Below are positions 1-13,000 of a stretch of DNA of 64,000 bases, piece after piece. The notes below the pieces were generated by a model that worked only from the letters and a program-made list of their open reading frames with translations, had not been told where the DNA came from and made no database searches. This DNA comes from Myoxocephalus aenaeus. Its lineage: Eukaryota > Chordata > Actinopteri > Perciformes > Cottidae. Each line of letters begins with the position of its first letter. Positions within the stretch are counted from its first letter, which is position 1. The stretch spans positions 6,350,001 through 6,414,000 of the forward strand of contig JBAMJR010000151.1 of assembly GCA_038501785.1 (NCBI GenBank). The letters run 5' to 3'. Position numbers and translations under genes: made by a program.

Positions 1-3000
1 AATTATATTTGTAATACAAATTGATTTGGTGGCAGGTAGGGAGACTATTGCCATTAGCTGGAGTCAGTGCTGCTACATTAAAGTATTGTTGCAGGTACAA
101 TGAGTATGAAATGTGATAGTATGAAAAAAGGAATAAGACAATTACTGTGGTTCAATCAATATCTGGCCAATCTAACTATAAAGCAAGGATTACCCATCTC
201 TCAATGGGGGCATGTCTTTCGCATATCTCCACAACTGTAAATCCCATCTTCAGGTGCATTGATGGGGACCCAAGGTTTTGCGGTTTTAAATGTGTGCAAT
301 TGTGACAAGCAACACGTTAAATACTATTAAACTTTGGCTCTACGCAAGTCGCTCACTTTTGCTCTTGGATGCTGGGTATACGAACGTTACATCAGTCTCT
401 GCTTGACTTCTCTAAAGTCAACACGAGCAGATAGCCACTGTAAGGCAAGCACAATCAAACTAGACTGAATTTCACCGCTGTGACTTGGATGCATTTTCCC
501 TCTCTGAATCAGACTGTATTTCAGACTGTGTATGACTTTACATCCAGCAAAATACCTCCACTAACTAAATCAATGCTCTACTTTATAACCGCAGCGGTAG
601 CGACTAATACGCATAGTCACATATATTGAACAATCACAGACTTTTAGAGGCCTCATTGCCAAAAAAACATGAAGGCCAGATTGTTTAAATCACACAAACA
701 CTCAAATTAATAAATCAAAAAGGGGTGCCCCATGCTAACTGCTTAAATGTGAATGCCAGGGAGGCCAATGGGTTTCTGGACATTAAGGCCCGATCTATTT
801 GGCAGTGATGCAGCTGGGATTACGCAACCCTCTCAATGAGACGGCCCAAGCTGCCTGAAAAAACTGATTAACTGCGATGGTGTCAGCCAGCTGCTGTGGA
901 GATGGCCTCGGTCAACGGCCTTGGTCACCCCCACCAGGAGGCATGATCGCTGCTTACCAGTAAAATGTCCGCCAGTGAAAGGAATGCCGTGATGCCGTGG
1001 AAGAGTCAGAGTGTAAGATGTGGTCAAGAGCTAGTCATGTTCCAGGCTTGGTAAGAGACACCGAGACCAGTTCTCATTAAATGATCCAACAGCAAGTTGA
1101 CTGAATGATTCGTCACATCGCAACACTGAGGCTCACTTCTCATGCAATCATTGATATTTCACATAGAGTATCTTCACTAAATCATTGTTTTGCCAGGTAA
1201 AATAGAATAAAACAAGTTTCTTATGATTAATTAATGGATCTCTATATTCTTAAATTGATATTTGAACCAAAACTCTGAATCACTCACTTTCTAGGAGCTT
1301 GAAAGGAAATGTATAATGGTGCTTAGCAAGTAGGTTTTATTACACACCTGCCTGTTCTGCTGAGTGCGACATCATCTCCTCGTTTTCCGAGTACAGCACA
1401 GCAGAGCTCGTTTAGGGAACACTTGACAGACTAACAACATCCTCTAAGACCATAAACAGTCAGCACGTAGAGCTGACAAACGGATCCAGTTGTCATCCGT
1501 TCTGATAAATGGACCTTTATAAAACTGCAGGTAACAGGGCTGACAAATGATGCTGCAGTGTCGACGCAATGACTCCACAACATCTGGTCATAGTAAGATG
1601 TAACCGCTGCCTTTACAGCCACCATAGTGAATAAAGTCTGTAAGCTACCACGCGTTTAAATATCTACACAGATGATTTCTTATTAATAGAGAGGTTAAAG
1701 TCACAGTTCAGCACCGTGCAGCTATGCAGAGTTAAGGATCTGGTTTGATATACAGCTTTAAAAAGGTTGCCTGTGACAACAGAATACTAAATATTCATGA
1801 TTAAAATGTGCAATGATCTGTTACACTGATCGTTATCCTCTTGCAGTCTCCCGAGTTAGAATCTGGGTGCAGTCCCAGTCTGCAGAGTCGATCCTGGCTG
1901 GGGCCAACTGGCCAGGGGCCAGAGGAATACTCTCTGTGAGGAACGTCTAAACATGAGATCAGCCAGGCTGGGAATGTACCTCTTTAGCCATCTTCAGCAC
2001 TGACATTTCTCTAGTTAGAGTGAAGATGCCCAGGCAGTTTAGTTGCACTTAAAAGGTCTATACAATTAATTGATCGAGTTGGCAAGAAAGCAGCTGACAG
2101 TACATTCCCTGCCCAGAGAAAAAACATCCAATCACAACAGTACCATGTGGAAAAGTTCAGTTGTTTAAAATGTAATAAACATACTTACATAGTAATTATA
2201 CTTGCCATGAATACAGGAACAAACATGTGACAGTTCCAATTAAATGTTTTATTCCACTTGGTTAAGGAACTAAACCAATAATTCAGCCTGCAACAATAAC
2301 AAATAAATACATTTGAGTATAAGTAACAAAATTAGGTTTGCAGCTGCCCAATCAATAGCAGAGCTCTTAGTCATTTATAAATGTCAAAAAAATCAGATGA
2401 GGCGCTACAGCATGTGTAATCTTATTCCTTCCAAAATGGATAAATTATAGAAAGCTGTACTGCCAGGTCAGACTGCTTGCTTGCACGTCTACTGATGCAA
2501 AAATATCGACTACAAAGTAAAACCGATAGTTCCCAATGTGCTATGGAGCACACTATGGATTATTCATTGACAAACAAAAGCAAATGGAAAGGTGGCAGAT
2601 GTCTTCTGAGCATTTCAAAGTAATCCAGGACAGATACGTATGAAATATGGGAAATGTATACAGAACAGGAAAATGTGTATTTCAAAGCAAACATTTTTGC
2701 TGAAGTATGCTTTGAAAAACAAGAATGATACAAACACAGTGGCCTTGGTGTCAAACACGCCGATTTGGACACATTTGTTTTCCACCCTGTGCCTTTCAGA
2801 CCACCTGCAGCAATGCTGACAGAGTTAAAAATGGAAAAACCTGCTTGTTTCACACATCGAAGGATAAACCAGAAGATCACAATTTTACCACTTCCAAAGA
2901 AAAATATCTAACCTGTGGTCTGTATTGTATTTCAGTTTTGGACTTAACACATGATTAAGTTGAGATCTGACTGTTTATTGAGGCATGGCATGAAATAAAT

Positions 3001-4322
3001 CAACATTAGAGCTCATTAATAGTTGGAAAACTAAAATGCACAGAAACAGTAAACCTCATTTGTGGAGCGGAGCGTGGTTACAGAGAGGCTGGGCACCAGA
3101 TGCTGCCAGTTACTCTAATTGCCTTCTGTAAGCAGTTCATTGAATCAGCTTGAAAATTTACATATTGTATACTGTCATGGAATTTTGCAAATTCCTTTGA
3201 CTTCCATTAATTATCTAAAAGTAATTAGAACATTATTTTGTGTCTACAAAAGAGATCACATGTTAATCCAATCAATCTTGCACCTGGCAAGCTGCTTTGG
3301 AACAGTCTGTCCAGAAAATGTCATATCTTTACTGTAATGGCGCCTTCAAAACCAGGAAAAGACAATGCTTATGCCATATTACTAAGTCGCTATCTCCTCC
3401 AATATCAATAAAACGTGATATTATTGATATAGTTTCAACTGTGGTACAAGTACATAAAGCATAATTCAACATCCAACTTTCACTGCATTTGTGTGATTGT
3501 ATAAGCAAAGAGGGTGAATCATAAAGACCAAAAAAAAGGAAACAGACAAACAAAATATCAAACTAGAAGTGCGAGAAGATACAGAGAAACTGTAGCTGAT
3601 TTTTCTCTGCTGCTCTTAACTGCAGCAGAAAAGAGCCTGCAGGACAAAAAACATTATGAAGAAAGATTGCAGGCTTTTTCTCTTTAACAGTATCAGCGGG
3701 ACACCTCTCCTGATCCTGAGTCTTGCCATGACAAACAAACAGCAGTCACATGGAACAGTACACCAACACTGACGTGGACAAACATCTCCAGGATGTGTGT
3801 ATAAGAATCTCTATGAGGTCCCACAGTAACATAGCATCACTACAAGAACAGGTGTGGGCAGATGGGAAGATTTAAATGGCTCCCAGTCTGTCAACACATA
3901 ATAGTCAAAGTGCAATGTTTCTATTACAATCAATCAAATGTGTGCTTACACGGTTTAATTAAATTCCATGAATAGCCAAATTACATATTTTGAGCGCCTT
4001 CATGCGTAAGTGGTGCTGCACACCATCTGTAGTGCTGAGAAAACACACATACATGCACTATGTTGCACCATCCTCTTTTATCCGCTTCTTACCTTATTGC
4101 TGAGGAAAATGCAGCCTTGGATGTCTGCTGATCTTCACAGCTGGAAAGACAAAACGGTGGACTTCAGTGAGACAAATGTACAGAATAAATACAGATTAGA
4201 GAATTACAACCCTTCCTCTAAATATAAATGTAAGACAATGATCTCAGAGAAGTGTTCCTGCTACATTGATAATCCCTTTAGGCACAGAATGCTCAGCACT
4301 ATATGTTTAGATATTTGTAATA
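1..4322. other. Non-coding stretch, no gene recognised
   Basis: No open reading frame here looks like a known protein, and the longest ones have the mixed composition of chance frames. I see no rRNA, tRNA or long tandem array. It is AT-rich, single-copy-looking DNA and may be intergenic or intron of a leftward gene starting near 29 kb. That last point is inference only. Confidence 0.5.
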
Positions 4323-4537
4323 GGCTATGCCAGTGGTTCTCAACTGGTCTGGCTCCGGGACCCACCATCACCCCTTAATGACAAGCCGCGACCCAAATCA
4401 AGGAACACTCAACTTCTCAAATTCATTTAATGAAAAGATGGTGCAGTTTGAACCGGAGATAGTACAGAATATGTATGCCAACACAAAAACAAGTTTAATG
4501 ATAAACCAAAACGACCAGCTGGTGGCGATGCTAGAGA

Positions 4538-6073
4538 TAGGGCTGAACGATTTGGGAAAATAATCTAATTGCGATTTCTTTCCCCCAATATTGCAATTGC
4601 GATTTAATATACGATTTTTTTTATTTTTTTTTATTTTATCCTCTCTTTTCCCCAACAAAACATAATGAATGATTTAAATATGACCAACACAATATTAGAT
4701 ACATTTAGTGTAAAATGTTCTTTCCCATTGGCTGGGCCTATTTGTTAGAATTAAATAAAAAGATGAAACTTGAAATAAATGACATTTTTATTGAACTGTT
4801 CATTACAGAAACATCTGTGGCTTTGCCACTGTGCATTTAAGTAATTTAAACAAAGGCATGCACTTTGTAAACACTGTGCAACATTTAAAATGATATGTAT
4901 CTTACTGCTCCCAAGTCAGTAACATTTCACACAACTGAAACAGAATTTGCCTCTACTACTTTGAAAATATTTTGTAAAATCAAAGTAAATAAAGTTATAA
5001 ATAAAAAAACGGAGAAATGCACTTTTAAATTAGACAATAAAAAAACTATTTGAATATTATAATATAGATCAACCTCACTTATCTGACGTACACAACAATA
5101 ACACACCACACAGACTAAAGTTCACTACGAGTATGACTGCCAGCCATAATGATCCAACAGTTTTGTTCTCAGTGGCTCACAGATTTTTTGCTAAGAAAAC
5201 CAGCATATTGACTTTTGCTGGCTTCAAGGATGAGCGAGTGCAAGTCACAATATTCCCTCCTGTGCTAAAAAGACGTAAAAAGACGTAAGACTCTGGTCAG
5301 GCTCAGCTGTGCGGCTTGACCACAGATCAGTAGCGGTAACAAAAAAGTCCACCGTTTTAAGCTCCGTGGCGACTTTCTCTTTGCACTTTTTGTCCAGCTC
5401 CGGTATGGCAGTCTGACTGAAATATGTACTGGAGGGTATCCTGTACCGTTTATCAAGCGTTTTTATCAATGCCATGAACCCAGGCTTGGTCACCGTGCTG
5501 AGAGGCATCATATCTTTGGCTATGAACTCGGTTATTGCCCGAGTGATTTCCCCGTTTCGTTTTGAATTACGTTCATATGGAGTGACGCTTTCAAACATTT
5601 CGGTCAGGGATCCCTGTCTTGAGGTATTTGGCTTGTCTGGCGCACTGGTGCTCGGCATTTTGGCCATACAGCTGTCATACGTTGATTTGTGGTATTTTTT
5701 TGTACCTGGAAAAAAGTGCTGGAACAAGTTTGTAGTGTTACCCCGTGAAGTAGCAACAGGAGCACGGCATGCTCTGCACATCACGTGACGCTGCGCAGCA
5801 TCTTCTTTTTTTAAACCAAAATAGTTCCACACCACCGACGTGCTGTTCCTCTTCGAGACTAAAGTCTCAGCTGTGTCAGTTTCTGACTGTTCCGTCGAGC
5901 CAGAGGCCATTGCGCAACAGGTTAAAGGGCCGCATGAAAAGTTGATGCAGCCGAGTTCTCCACTCTTTCGCTCGCGTCACGTGATGACGTTGTAATCGCG
6001 CACGTTGCGGTTTGAAAATCGCGTTTTATCATATCGCGATATTATCGCAAATGCAATTAATCGTCCAGCCCTA
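4538..6073 (-). mobile_element. Inner hAT element, internally deleted, about 1.5 kb
   Basis: The left end is TAGGGCTGAACGATT at 4538 and the right end is the inverted AATCGTCCAGCCCTA ending at 6073. A direct repeat CTAGAGA flanks both sides (4531-4537 and 6074-6080), matching the TCTAGA-type targets favoured by hAT transposases. I can match only 7 bases, not the usual 8. Both ends are rich in GCGAT/ATCGC words. The only substantial frame is the minus-strand BED/transposase N-terminus at 5245-5910, so the catalytic C-terminus has been lost. It lies inside the outer hAT element and is therefore the younger insertion. Confidence 0.85.
5245..5910 (-). pseudogene. Truncated hAT transposase: BED zinc finger plus start of the catalytic domain
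   Basis: This 221-residue frame lies wholly inside the inner hAT element. Residues about 25-80 form a BED-type zinc-finger region: W28, the C45/C48 pair, and H65/H74 as probable second-half ligands with unusual spacing. Residues about 100-190 resemble the linker and helical region of ZBED1-like hAT transposases, and ATDLWSS (193-199) matches the DLW segment where the first catalytic aspartate of hAT enzymes lies. Full transposases of this type are usually more than 600 residues, so the remaining RNase H-fold core, insertion domain and C-terminal dimerisation region are missing. The ATG at 5908-5910 lies close to the element's end, as expected for the native start. It would at most give a DNA-binding fragment. 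I treat it as a decayed gene, although the frame that remains is intact. Confidence 0.8.
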
Positions 6074-6854
6074 CTAGAGAGGGAACTATTCCCTTTTACA
6101 CTCAATTAGCTGCATTTTAATTAAAAACCAATAAGTGCATCTTCAGGACACAAGGTATTACAACATACATAATAATTCAGAATCTTCAGCCATTTTTAAA
6201 AACAGACTCAACAGCTTTCATGCACAAACAACGAAGAAGTAGTTTCAAAAAGACTCAAATGACCTAACTTTAACTGAGAATACTCACTCACTAAATCTAT
6301 GATAAACACTTTACTATGGAACAAGTCACTGTCTTGAGGAGCAGCTTTTCCACGAATTCAAAATAAATTAAAACAAAAAGTGCAATTTAAAAGGATATAT
6401 ATACATATATACAAAATTAACTTTTCTTGTGATTCAGTAGGTAAATACTGAAAAACATTGTGCTTTACACAAAATTAAGCAGCACTCAATTCTCCTCACG
6501 ACCCCCGAGTTGTTTTCCTGTCATGCAGGCGGCGCCATCAGTTGTGAATTTTATATTCAGTAGACTGTTTAATTTAATTATCCTAAAAACCCAGAGTCTC
6601 CCCCATATCAGGATGGTTTGAACTGTGTGACCCAACCACACAGTTGAGAATCACTGGGCTATACCATATGTGGCAGCACATGATGATAACTCAAGACAAA
6701 GATATGTAAATCAATTAGAATCTAACTGCCTAGAATAAGGGGACCATGACAGCAGGTTAAGGATATCGCAATTCAGTTGCTTTTCAAATACACTTAAACT
6801 TGAAAATCTTACACTAGATCTTCATTGTCACATACATTCATAAATTAAATTTGA

Positions 6855-7036
6855 CCTTTGCCTTGAACCCATTCTCGTGCATTTAGGAGCAGTGGGCTGC
6901 TGTAAAGTGCCCAGGAAGCCACTTTGGGTTTAGTGTCTCACTCAAGGACACTTAAACATGCTGACAGTAGGTGCCGGGGATCAAACCACAAGCCTTGGGA
7001 ATAAGGGACAACCCGCTCCTCTCCTGAGCCACAGCT
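6855..7036 (-). mobile_element. tRNA-derived SINE, minus strand
   Basis: Read on the minus strand, the head has an A-box-like TGGCTCAGGAG and a B-box-like GGTTTGATCCC, followed by the tail AAGTGTCCTTGAG..GACACT. This order is characteristic of a common teleost tRNA-SINE family. The copy is diverged and its 3' end is hard to define. The same family recurs at 9849-10075 and 48447-48640. Confidence 0.7.
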
Positions 7037-7974
7037 TCTCGTACATACAGTTTAGTAAATTAGTAGGAATACAAATGATTAAATAATTCAACTGTATTAT
7101 GTTTGCTTAGATAAATAATTCAACATACACTACACTGAACATTTCCAACTTTTTATTGGTGAACTAAAATCAGGATTCTTCGATGAAGAGATTTGTACAG
7201 CATTGTTATCAAAGCTGCTTGGGGCATTTATTTTAGTCGATCGTATCGACTTTGTTCAGCTCACTCAAATGCACCCATGCATTTCCTATTATGACAGTCA
7301 AAATGTGTGCTGTGAAAAAGATCTATTGCACTCCAGGTGTAGCAGCTTTCAAAAAGAGCCCACTGTGCCCTAAAAGAGTTAACCTGCCCAGGCCACACAC
7401 CGTTGAAACAACCATAGAGCAACATGAACAAATAAACAGCGGTCAGCAATTTTATAAAATTATATCCAACGATGCCATTCACCAGGGAGCGATACGAGGT
7501 GCAAGATGGGTCCCTTAAGTTTGCGCCTGAATATTGAGCATCACACATTGAAAGGGCTGCTGCTGGTTGCTTCATATTATCAGACAAATTGGAAGCAACT
7601 GCTTGTTCTCCAAGCACCTTTGTCATTGAGGAAAATGTACTCGCAAACCTGGAGAAACAGCTAAGCAGGCCGCATGGCAGCAGCTGTAGCAAGAGCACTG
7701 CTTTCCCTAGATGGCCCTCGTTGTACCTTACAGCTTAATCAGTTCAGCATGTGCCTTGAAAATGCAAAAAAAAAAACTCAAGTAATGTTTTGGAAACGGT
7801 CAATGTCACATTGCACTAACAGTTACAGTAGTCATCATTATGGACAATATACAAATAGTTTAAACCTTTTAAAAACGTACTCTTATTATTTAACACAGGT
7901 TTTGATAGCATTTAACAAGTTTAACAATGACACTAAGCGCTTTGAGCTTTTGACTCCCTGCCCATTAACTGACA

Positions 7975-8005
7975 GCTGCAGCTCGTTAGTATAACGAGCT
8001 GCAGC
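7975..8005. repeat. Perfect 14-bp inverted repeat
   Basis: GCTGCAGCTCGTTA (7975-7988) is followed after three bases (GTA) by its exact reverse complement (7992-8005). It sits about 20 bp before the GATA run. It could be a remnant of a foldback element or a structured RNA segment. Nothing shows that it is expressed. Confidence 0.8.
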
Positions 8006-8025
8006 CGTTATCATTTTGCTTGTTT

Positions 8026-8048
8026 ATAGATAGATAGATAGATAGATA
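8026..8048. repeat. (GATA)n microsatellite
   Basis: About five and a half tandem GATA units in a row. Simple repeat. Confidence 0.95.
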
Positions 8049-9610
8049 TCCACCACTGTCTTTTATGCTTTTCTAAAAGACCAACAGTCAACTCTTATCT
8101 TTTCAATGAAAATAATAGAGTGGCATATTCTTTCTTTACAAAACCATCTTTGGCTGTCAAGAAACATTAACAAGTCAGAGTTATATTTTGTAGTTCAGTT
8201 AACTCCAAGAATCAACACTACTTAGCTACCTATTTGCAGGAGTATTGTCATTATGGATTCTTTTCATGGCAGACATTTTGATGCGTCAACACACTGGTGT
8301 AAATTATATTATTAACAATGTTATATCATTGACGGCGCATACACAATACCAGAGGGTGTGAACCAACTCACCTTAATGGAATGTATAGCCTTCACTCACG
8401 TTATTAATTCCACCTGTGCTTTTCTTAATTTAACGAGCCAAAACGGCTGCCATAAAAAGGATCTAAAGTCAACTAAATGGGCACCAAATAATTATTTCAC
8501 GTGTTATTTGTTAAGACATTCTTAATGTGTGTTATAGCCATTTAAAAACACGGCACTTGCCATCTTTCAAATAATTATTTTGTTTTCATCATTCCGTTCT
8601 CTAAAATCTAGCTCACCAGCTTCTACAAGATAGTAAAAAGTTAAATCCATCTACGCAATAAAAACAGTAAGTGTGTAACAGTGATACCGCCACATTCAAT
8701 GCAGTCAGTTCCCTATATGTGGTATTTTACTGCGGCTCCTAAAAGGTTTTGGACTAGCATAATAGAAAACAGGACTACTAGAATATTTTACAATATGTAG
8801 TGTGGGTTATTGTTACACCTGTACTGTAATGTTTATACTCCATAATGATAAGTGGTTATGAAAGATGCCAAGTAACCGACCTCATAATCTAAACAAATTA
8901 AAACTTTCACACAGATCAAACAACGAATTGGAAAGGAATCTCTGCTGCGAAGAGCTGAAAATAATGTGACAAAAAGGAGACATGCAAAGCCTTTTGCCTC
9001 AAGGAAAAATAAATGTGAGCACCCAAATTAAACAAAAAACACGCCCGAGAAGAGAGAAACCTTATCTCATACAATTTAAGAGAAATTTGCATTCCTGTAA
9101 TTGTCTCCTCTGAGCCTGAGGGAGATTGCTTTGAGGAAAATTCAACATTTAGGAAACACCAACTATGGGTGCGAGGCATCTCAGACACCAGTAGTTACTT
9201 AGTGCTTAAAACGTTAAAATTAACTTTCAGTATATCTTGTTAGATTAATTCATGTGAAATGTGTCAACACCAAAAAAAATGTCAGGAAGTAAGGCTGGTG
9301 AAAAATTGAATGAGAGGGAGAACTCCTCTGGTGCCCTGGAGTTTCCAGAGGTGGGGTACAGGGGCACATCGCCACTGGCAGTCTTAAGAAGCACAATATG
9401 CCACTGGAGACTTCATTGTTCTGTCCGTCCTGCAGTTTCATTAATCACACACTGCAGAGGAGGACAGGGTGGGGACAGGTCAGACAATATGGTGCCTGCC
9501 TGAGAAACACCTCCCTCCAGTCACAAAAATGAGGCTTTAATAAAGCTGCCCACTATGACTTCTCAACAGCTTGCACCATCAACACAGCTGGATTTCACAC
9601 AGGTCAAAGC

Positions 9611-9655
9611 AGCGCGCGTGTGCGCGTGTGCGCGTGTGCGCGTGTGTGTGTGTGT
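9611..9655. repeat. (GCGTGT)n / (GT)n microsatellite
   Basis: Alternating GCGC and GTGT units run into a pure GT tail. The alternating purine-pyrimidine tract is prone to Z-DNA. A separate T-run follows at about 9696-9716. Confidence 0.9.
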
Positions 9656-9848
9656 GGCCAAAAAGCTAAATCATGAATTTGAACTCAGGATATCAGATTT
9701 TTTTTTTTTTTTTTTTCCCCACTTTGCAAAGTTCTCAAAACTGATTCGTTCGCAAAACAGTAAGTCTCTTCAGGACCACATTGTTTGTTATGACAAAAAA
9801 TATAACATTCAAACTCATGCGCTACATGAGGCAATCCTGCATCTTGTG

Positions 9849-10075
9849 GTTAATAGACAGCATATATACTGTAGCGCCTCTATCTTACGGGACAAAGAGC
9901 TTTACACATTTATCCTATTCAGCCATTCCGTACACATTCATACACCAATGGGGCAGAGCTGCCATGCAAGACACTGGTCTGTTTTGCTCAAGGACACTTC
10001 AGCATGCGGAGAAGAGGAACCGAGGATGAAACAGTGTGATGAAAGTACGCCCCGCTCTACCTCCTGAGTCGCTCA
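9849..10075 (-). mobile_element. tRNA-derived SINE, minus strand, nearly full length
   Basis: On the minus strand the head reads GCGACTCAGGAGGTAGAGCG (A-box region), then GAAGTGTCCTTGAGCAA, then TTGCATGGCAGCTCTGCC, GTGTATGAATG and a tail with AAAGCTCTTTG and GGCGCTACAGTATATA. This is the known module order of a widespread teleost tRNA-SINE. The tRNA B box is degraded. It is the same family as 6855-7036 and 48447-48640. Confidence 0.75.
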
Positions 10076-13000
10076 CATTACATTCTGTTTTCAAGTACAT
10101 GGAAGCTTATAATCAGAAAAATTCAACATTGGCGTCGAGGGCATTACAATCATCAGCTACAGATCTTACCTCCATCAGCGTCACTTCACTGAATGGAACT
10201 CAACACTGAAGTCTGAAAACGCCCAAAATGCAAAGAGAGAGTGACCCTTTCTGTGCCATAAACGACTTCTCTAAACCACAAGAGCGACTGAGAAATTCAG
10301 CCCTTACAGAGATGTGGGGTGAAATTTGAGGCGCAATAACAAAAGTGGAAAACAAAGTGAAAAGGTTATGCTGCTGCTTTCCAATAGCTTTTTGCTTAAT
10401 CATGGCAAATATCACAGCTCCGCCTTGCAGTGCAAGCTGACCAAAGCCCACATACTAATTGCCTGGCGTCTTCCAACAATCTCTTGGATAAGTAGCAGAC
10501 CCAGATATGCAATTAGCTAAATAGATCCATGGGATCTGGGCTTAATACATACAGGGTGGGTGCGGGGGGAGGAAGTCCACCGCCCTCTCACTGGGAGCCA
10601 CCTGTCTAGAATTGCACTCATCATATTGAGTTTACTAGGCTGTAGAAAAAGCACCCATGCAAAACTAGTAATTAATGTGCAAGACACCCTGGGAAAATGC
10701 CAATTAAAAATACTTATGTTATATAAGTAAGAAAACATTCCCATGTTCTACAACCTGTGTGAAGGAGATAACCATTCAGTGTAAAGATCGGCTAGAATTG
10801 CACTGAGGTCACAGAAAGAGAACGTTAATGACACCAGTTTTCTGCAGAATCCAGCAGTGCTCCACTCACAATAACAAGCTTTATAAACTCCATCTTTATA
10901 AACACAAACCATCTGCTCTTGCTGTGTTTGTGTGCATAAGAGTAAGCAATATACTTTCTACAGCAATGCAGAGAGTCCTGCAATGATGCCATCCTGCTAT
11001 CGTCCAGAACAAGGGCTTTCAACCCGAAAGGAAATCAAAAACTAGTCTTTCACTGATCTTTATAATATTTATGTTTTCCCGTTACAAAAAAAACTATTTC
11101 ATTTGATCAATACCTAATGGTTGCTGTGGAAAAAGGAATGGTAAAATGTTTCCAGGCAACAACCCATGCATATAGTGTTTTTGTTTTGAGATATCCAGCT
11201 CTGCTACCAACCAGATGCTGGTTGAGCTGCTGAAAACATAAAGATTTGCAAAGCTCAATAGCAACATGTCTATCCAGAAGCAATGTCCTGGACACTCTGC
11301 ATTATCCACAGATCTTGTCTCAAACAACACTACCAACATCTTTAATATAAAGTATTTTGTACAGAAGAAATAGTAACTGTAAGTAACCGTCTGTGGTTAG
11401 AAAATGGCCGCAATCCAGTTATCTGCCTAATTGTGCATTCCCAATCAAATATAAAAATAAAAATGGAATGTATGATTTACCAAGATGGTATCACACAGAC
11501 AGTGATGTTATGAATGAGAACAGTAGCTGCTGACAAAAAGTGATCAGAAAATTTGAAAAGATTATATATTTGCCAGAAAACATTTGCTGGTGGAAAGGTT
11601 GGAGACAACTATTGCGATTGCCAGTTGGCGATTATTTTTCTGATCATTGACTAATCAATTAATCATTGCATGTACACTCACAATATACATTTACCCATAA
11701 GCATACACATAACAATGCATGGGTCATAGAATGAAGACTAACAACTTACAAATGAATGAATAACTACAGTAAATATTCACTGAGCCTTATCTATACCTCT
11801 TTGGGGGTTTGGATTCTCTTTCATAGAGTTATTTTTCCCTGGGGGGGGCTGTTGAGGACATCTGGAGAACAGCTGTTGCTTTGCATCACATGCGAGCACA
11901 CATGCATTGACACACACAGCTGTTACATAGCCTCCCCATTAGAGGTCATGGGGCCAGGAGCCCTGTATCCAGACGCACCATTTTATCTGGTCTAGGTATA
12001 GACAATCTATGGAAATCAAACACCCTGCATCCACATTTACACACAAAAATAGGCAGGCACCCCCCCCCCCCCTGGTCTCTATTCCATACAAGGCAACTAT
12101 TCAACCCTCTCTTGGGAGGGCAGAGAATCCCAATGATTAGTCCTGCCCTCCCAGAGAGGAGGGGAGGGGGGCGGCACAGCTACTAGTTCAATTACACAGA
12201 CCTTCGTCCCTCATCAAGCCAACTCCCAGTTCCATGAATGGAATCAAACCCACCCAGCCAAGTTGTGGGTGGGAGTAGAGAGGCAACAATGTGTTTACAT
12301 TTGGGTTACACTATTTTTTTTTGTGAGAGGGCCCTGGTATGTGGCTGTGTGTCCTATTGCCCTTTGGCTGAACACTGTAAACGAATGTGAGACTAAATTA
12401 ATTGAAAGGATTCCATAGGCTCTCTGACAAACATAACAAGTTTTTTTAAAGTTTGCTGGAAGAGTCTGCTGTCAAGTGACATTAGAGCAGAACATCAGTG
12501 CTGGAATTTTGTACAAAGTTTTTTTTTTTTTTTTTTTTTTTACCACAAGGTTTAGAAAGACATAAACCAAAAAGCATAAACCCTGAGTGCTAAAATCCAG
12601 TGGAATGGGAAGCAACAGAGGTTGGGTCTGCAAGACGGTGCAAAAGGAGACACAAAATTGCAAATGAGAGGATTATCTGAGCTGTTCCTTATAGCCTTAA
12701 AATAAATTCCCATACCATTTCAAGTAATAGCCCAAGGAAATTGCATTCACAATGTCCTTCTCCTCTGTAGCAGTAAATGAAGTGATGGCAAGTCTGCCCC
12801 GCGTACCATCCAGCAGCCACAATAAAAACTGAGAATACAATAGCATATTTCTAGCTGACAATTAAATTGTAACGAAAAGGCTGCATTTATGGTGGAAGTG
12901 GAAATGTACTGATCGTAAAACAATTAATTAACTATTGTAATAGTATAATGTTACCATGAACACCGTTTTCAGAATACATTAGGAAGATGTTGAGGCAATT

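Larger units (their letters stand above)
4323..6664. mobile_element. Outer hAT-type element, interrupted by a second hAT element
   Basis: The ends are inverted repeats: CAGTGGTTCTCAACTG begins at 4331 and CAGTTGAGAATCACTG ends at 6656. They are flanked by 8-bp repeats GGCTATGC (4323-4330) and GGCTATAC (6657-6664), differing at one base. The CAGTGGTTCTCAA terminus and 8-bp target duplication are typical of hAT-superfamily non-autonomous elements. Without the inner insertion (4538-6080 including one target copy) it would be about 0.78 kb and carries no transposase of its own. Confidence 0.85.
7037..9610. other. Non-coding stretch with a short hairpin and a GATA array
   Basis: No supported gene. 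A 145-codon minus-strand frame (7261-7698) has no recognisable domain. The stretch contains a perfect 14-bp hairpin (7975-8005) and a (GATA)n run (8026-8048), annotated separately. Confidence 0.45.

Noticed and set aside
4010..4378. 122-codon plus-strand frame
   Set aside because: Its end runs into the left terminus of the outer hAT element, so a conserved protein is unlikely.
7261..7698. 145-codon minus-strand frame
   Set aside because: It has many cysteines and a hydrophobic patch but no known family, no signal of splicing and no neighbouring exons.
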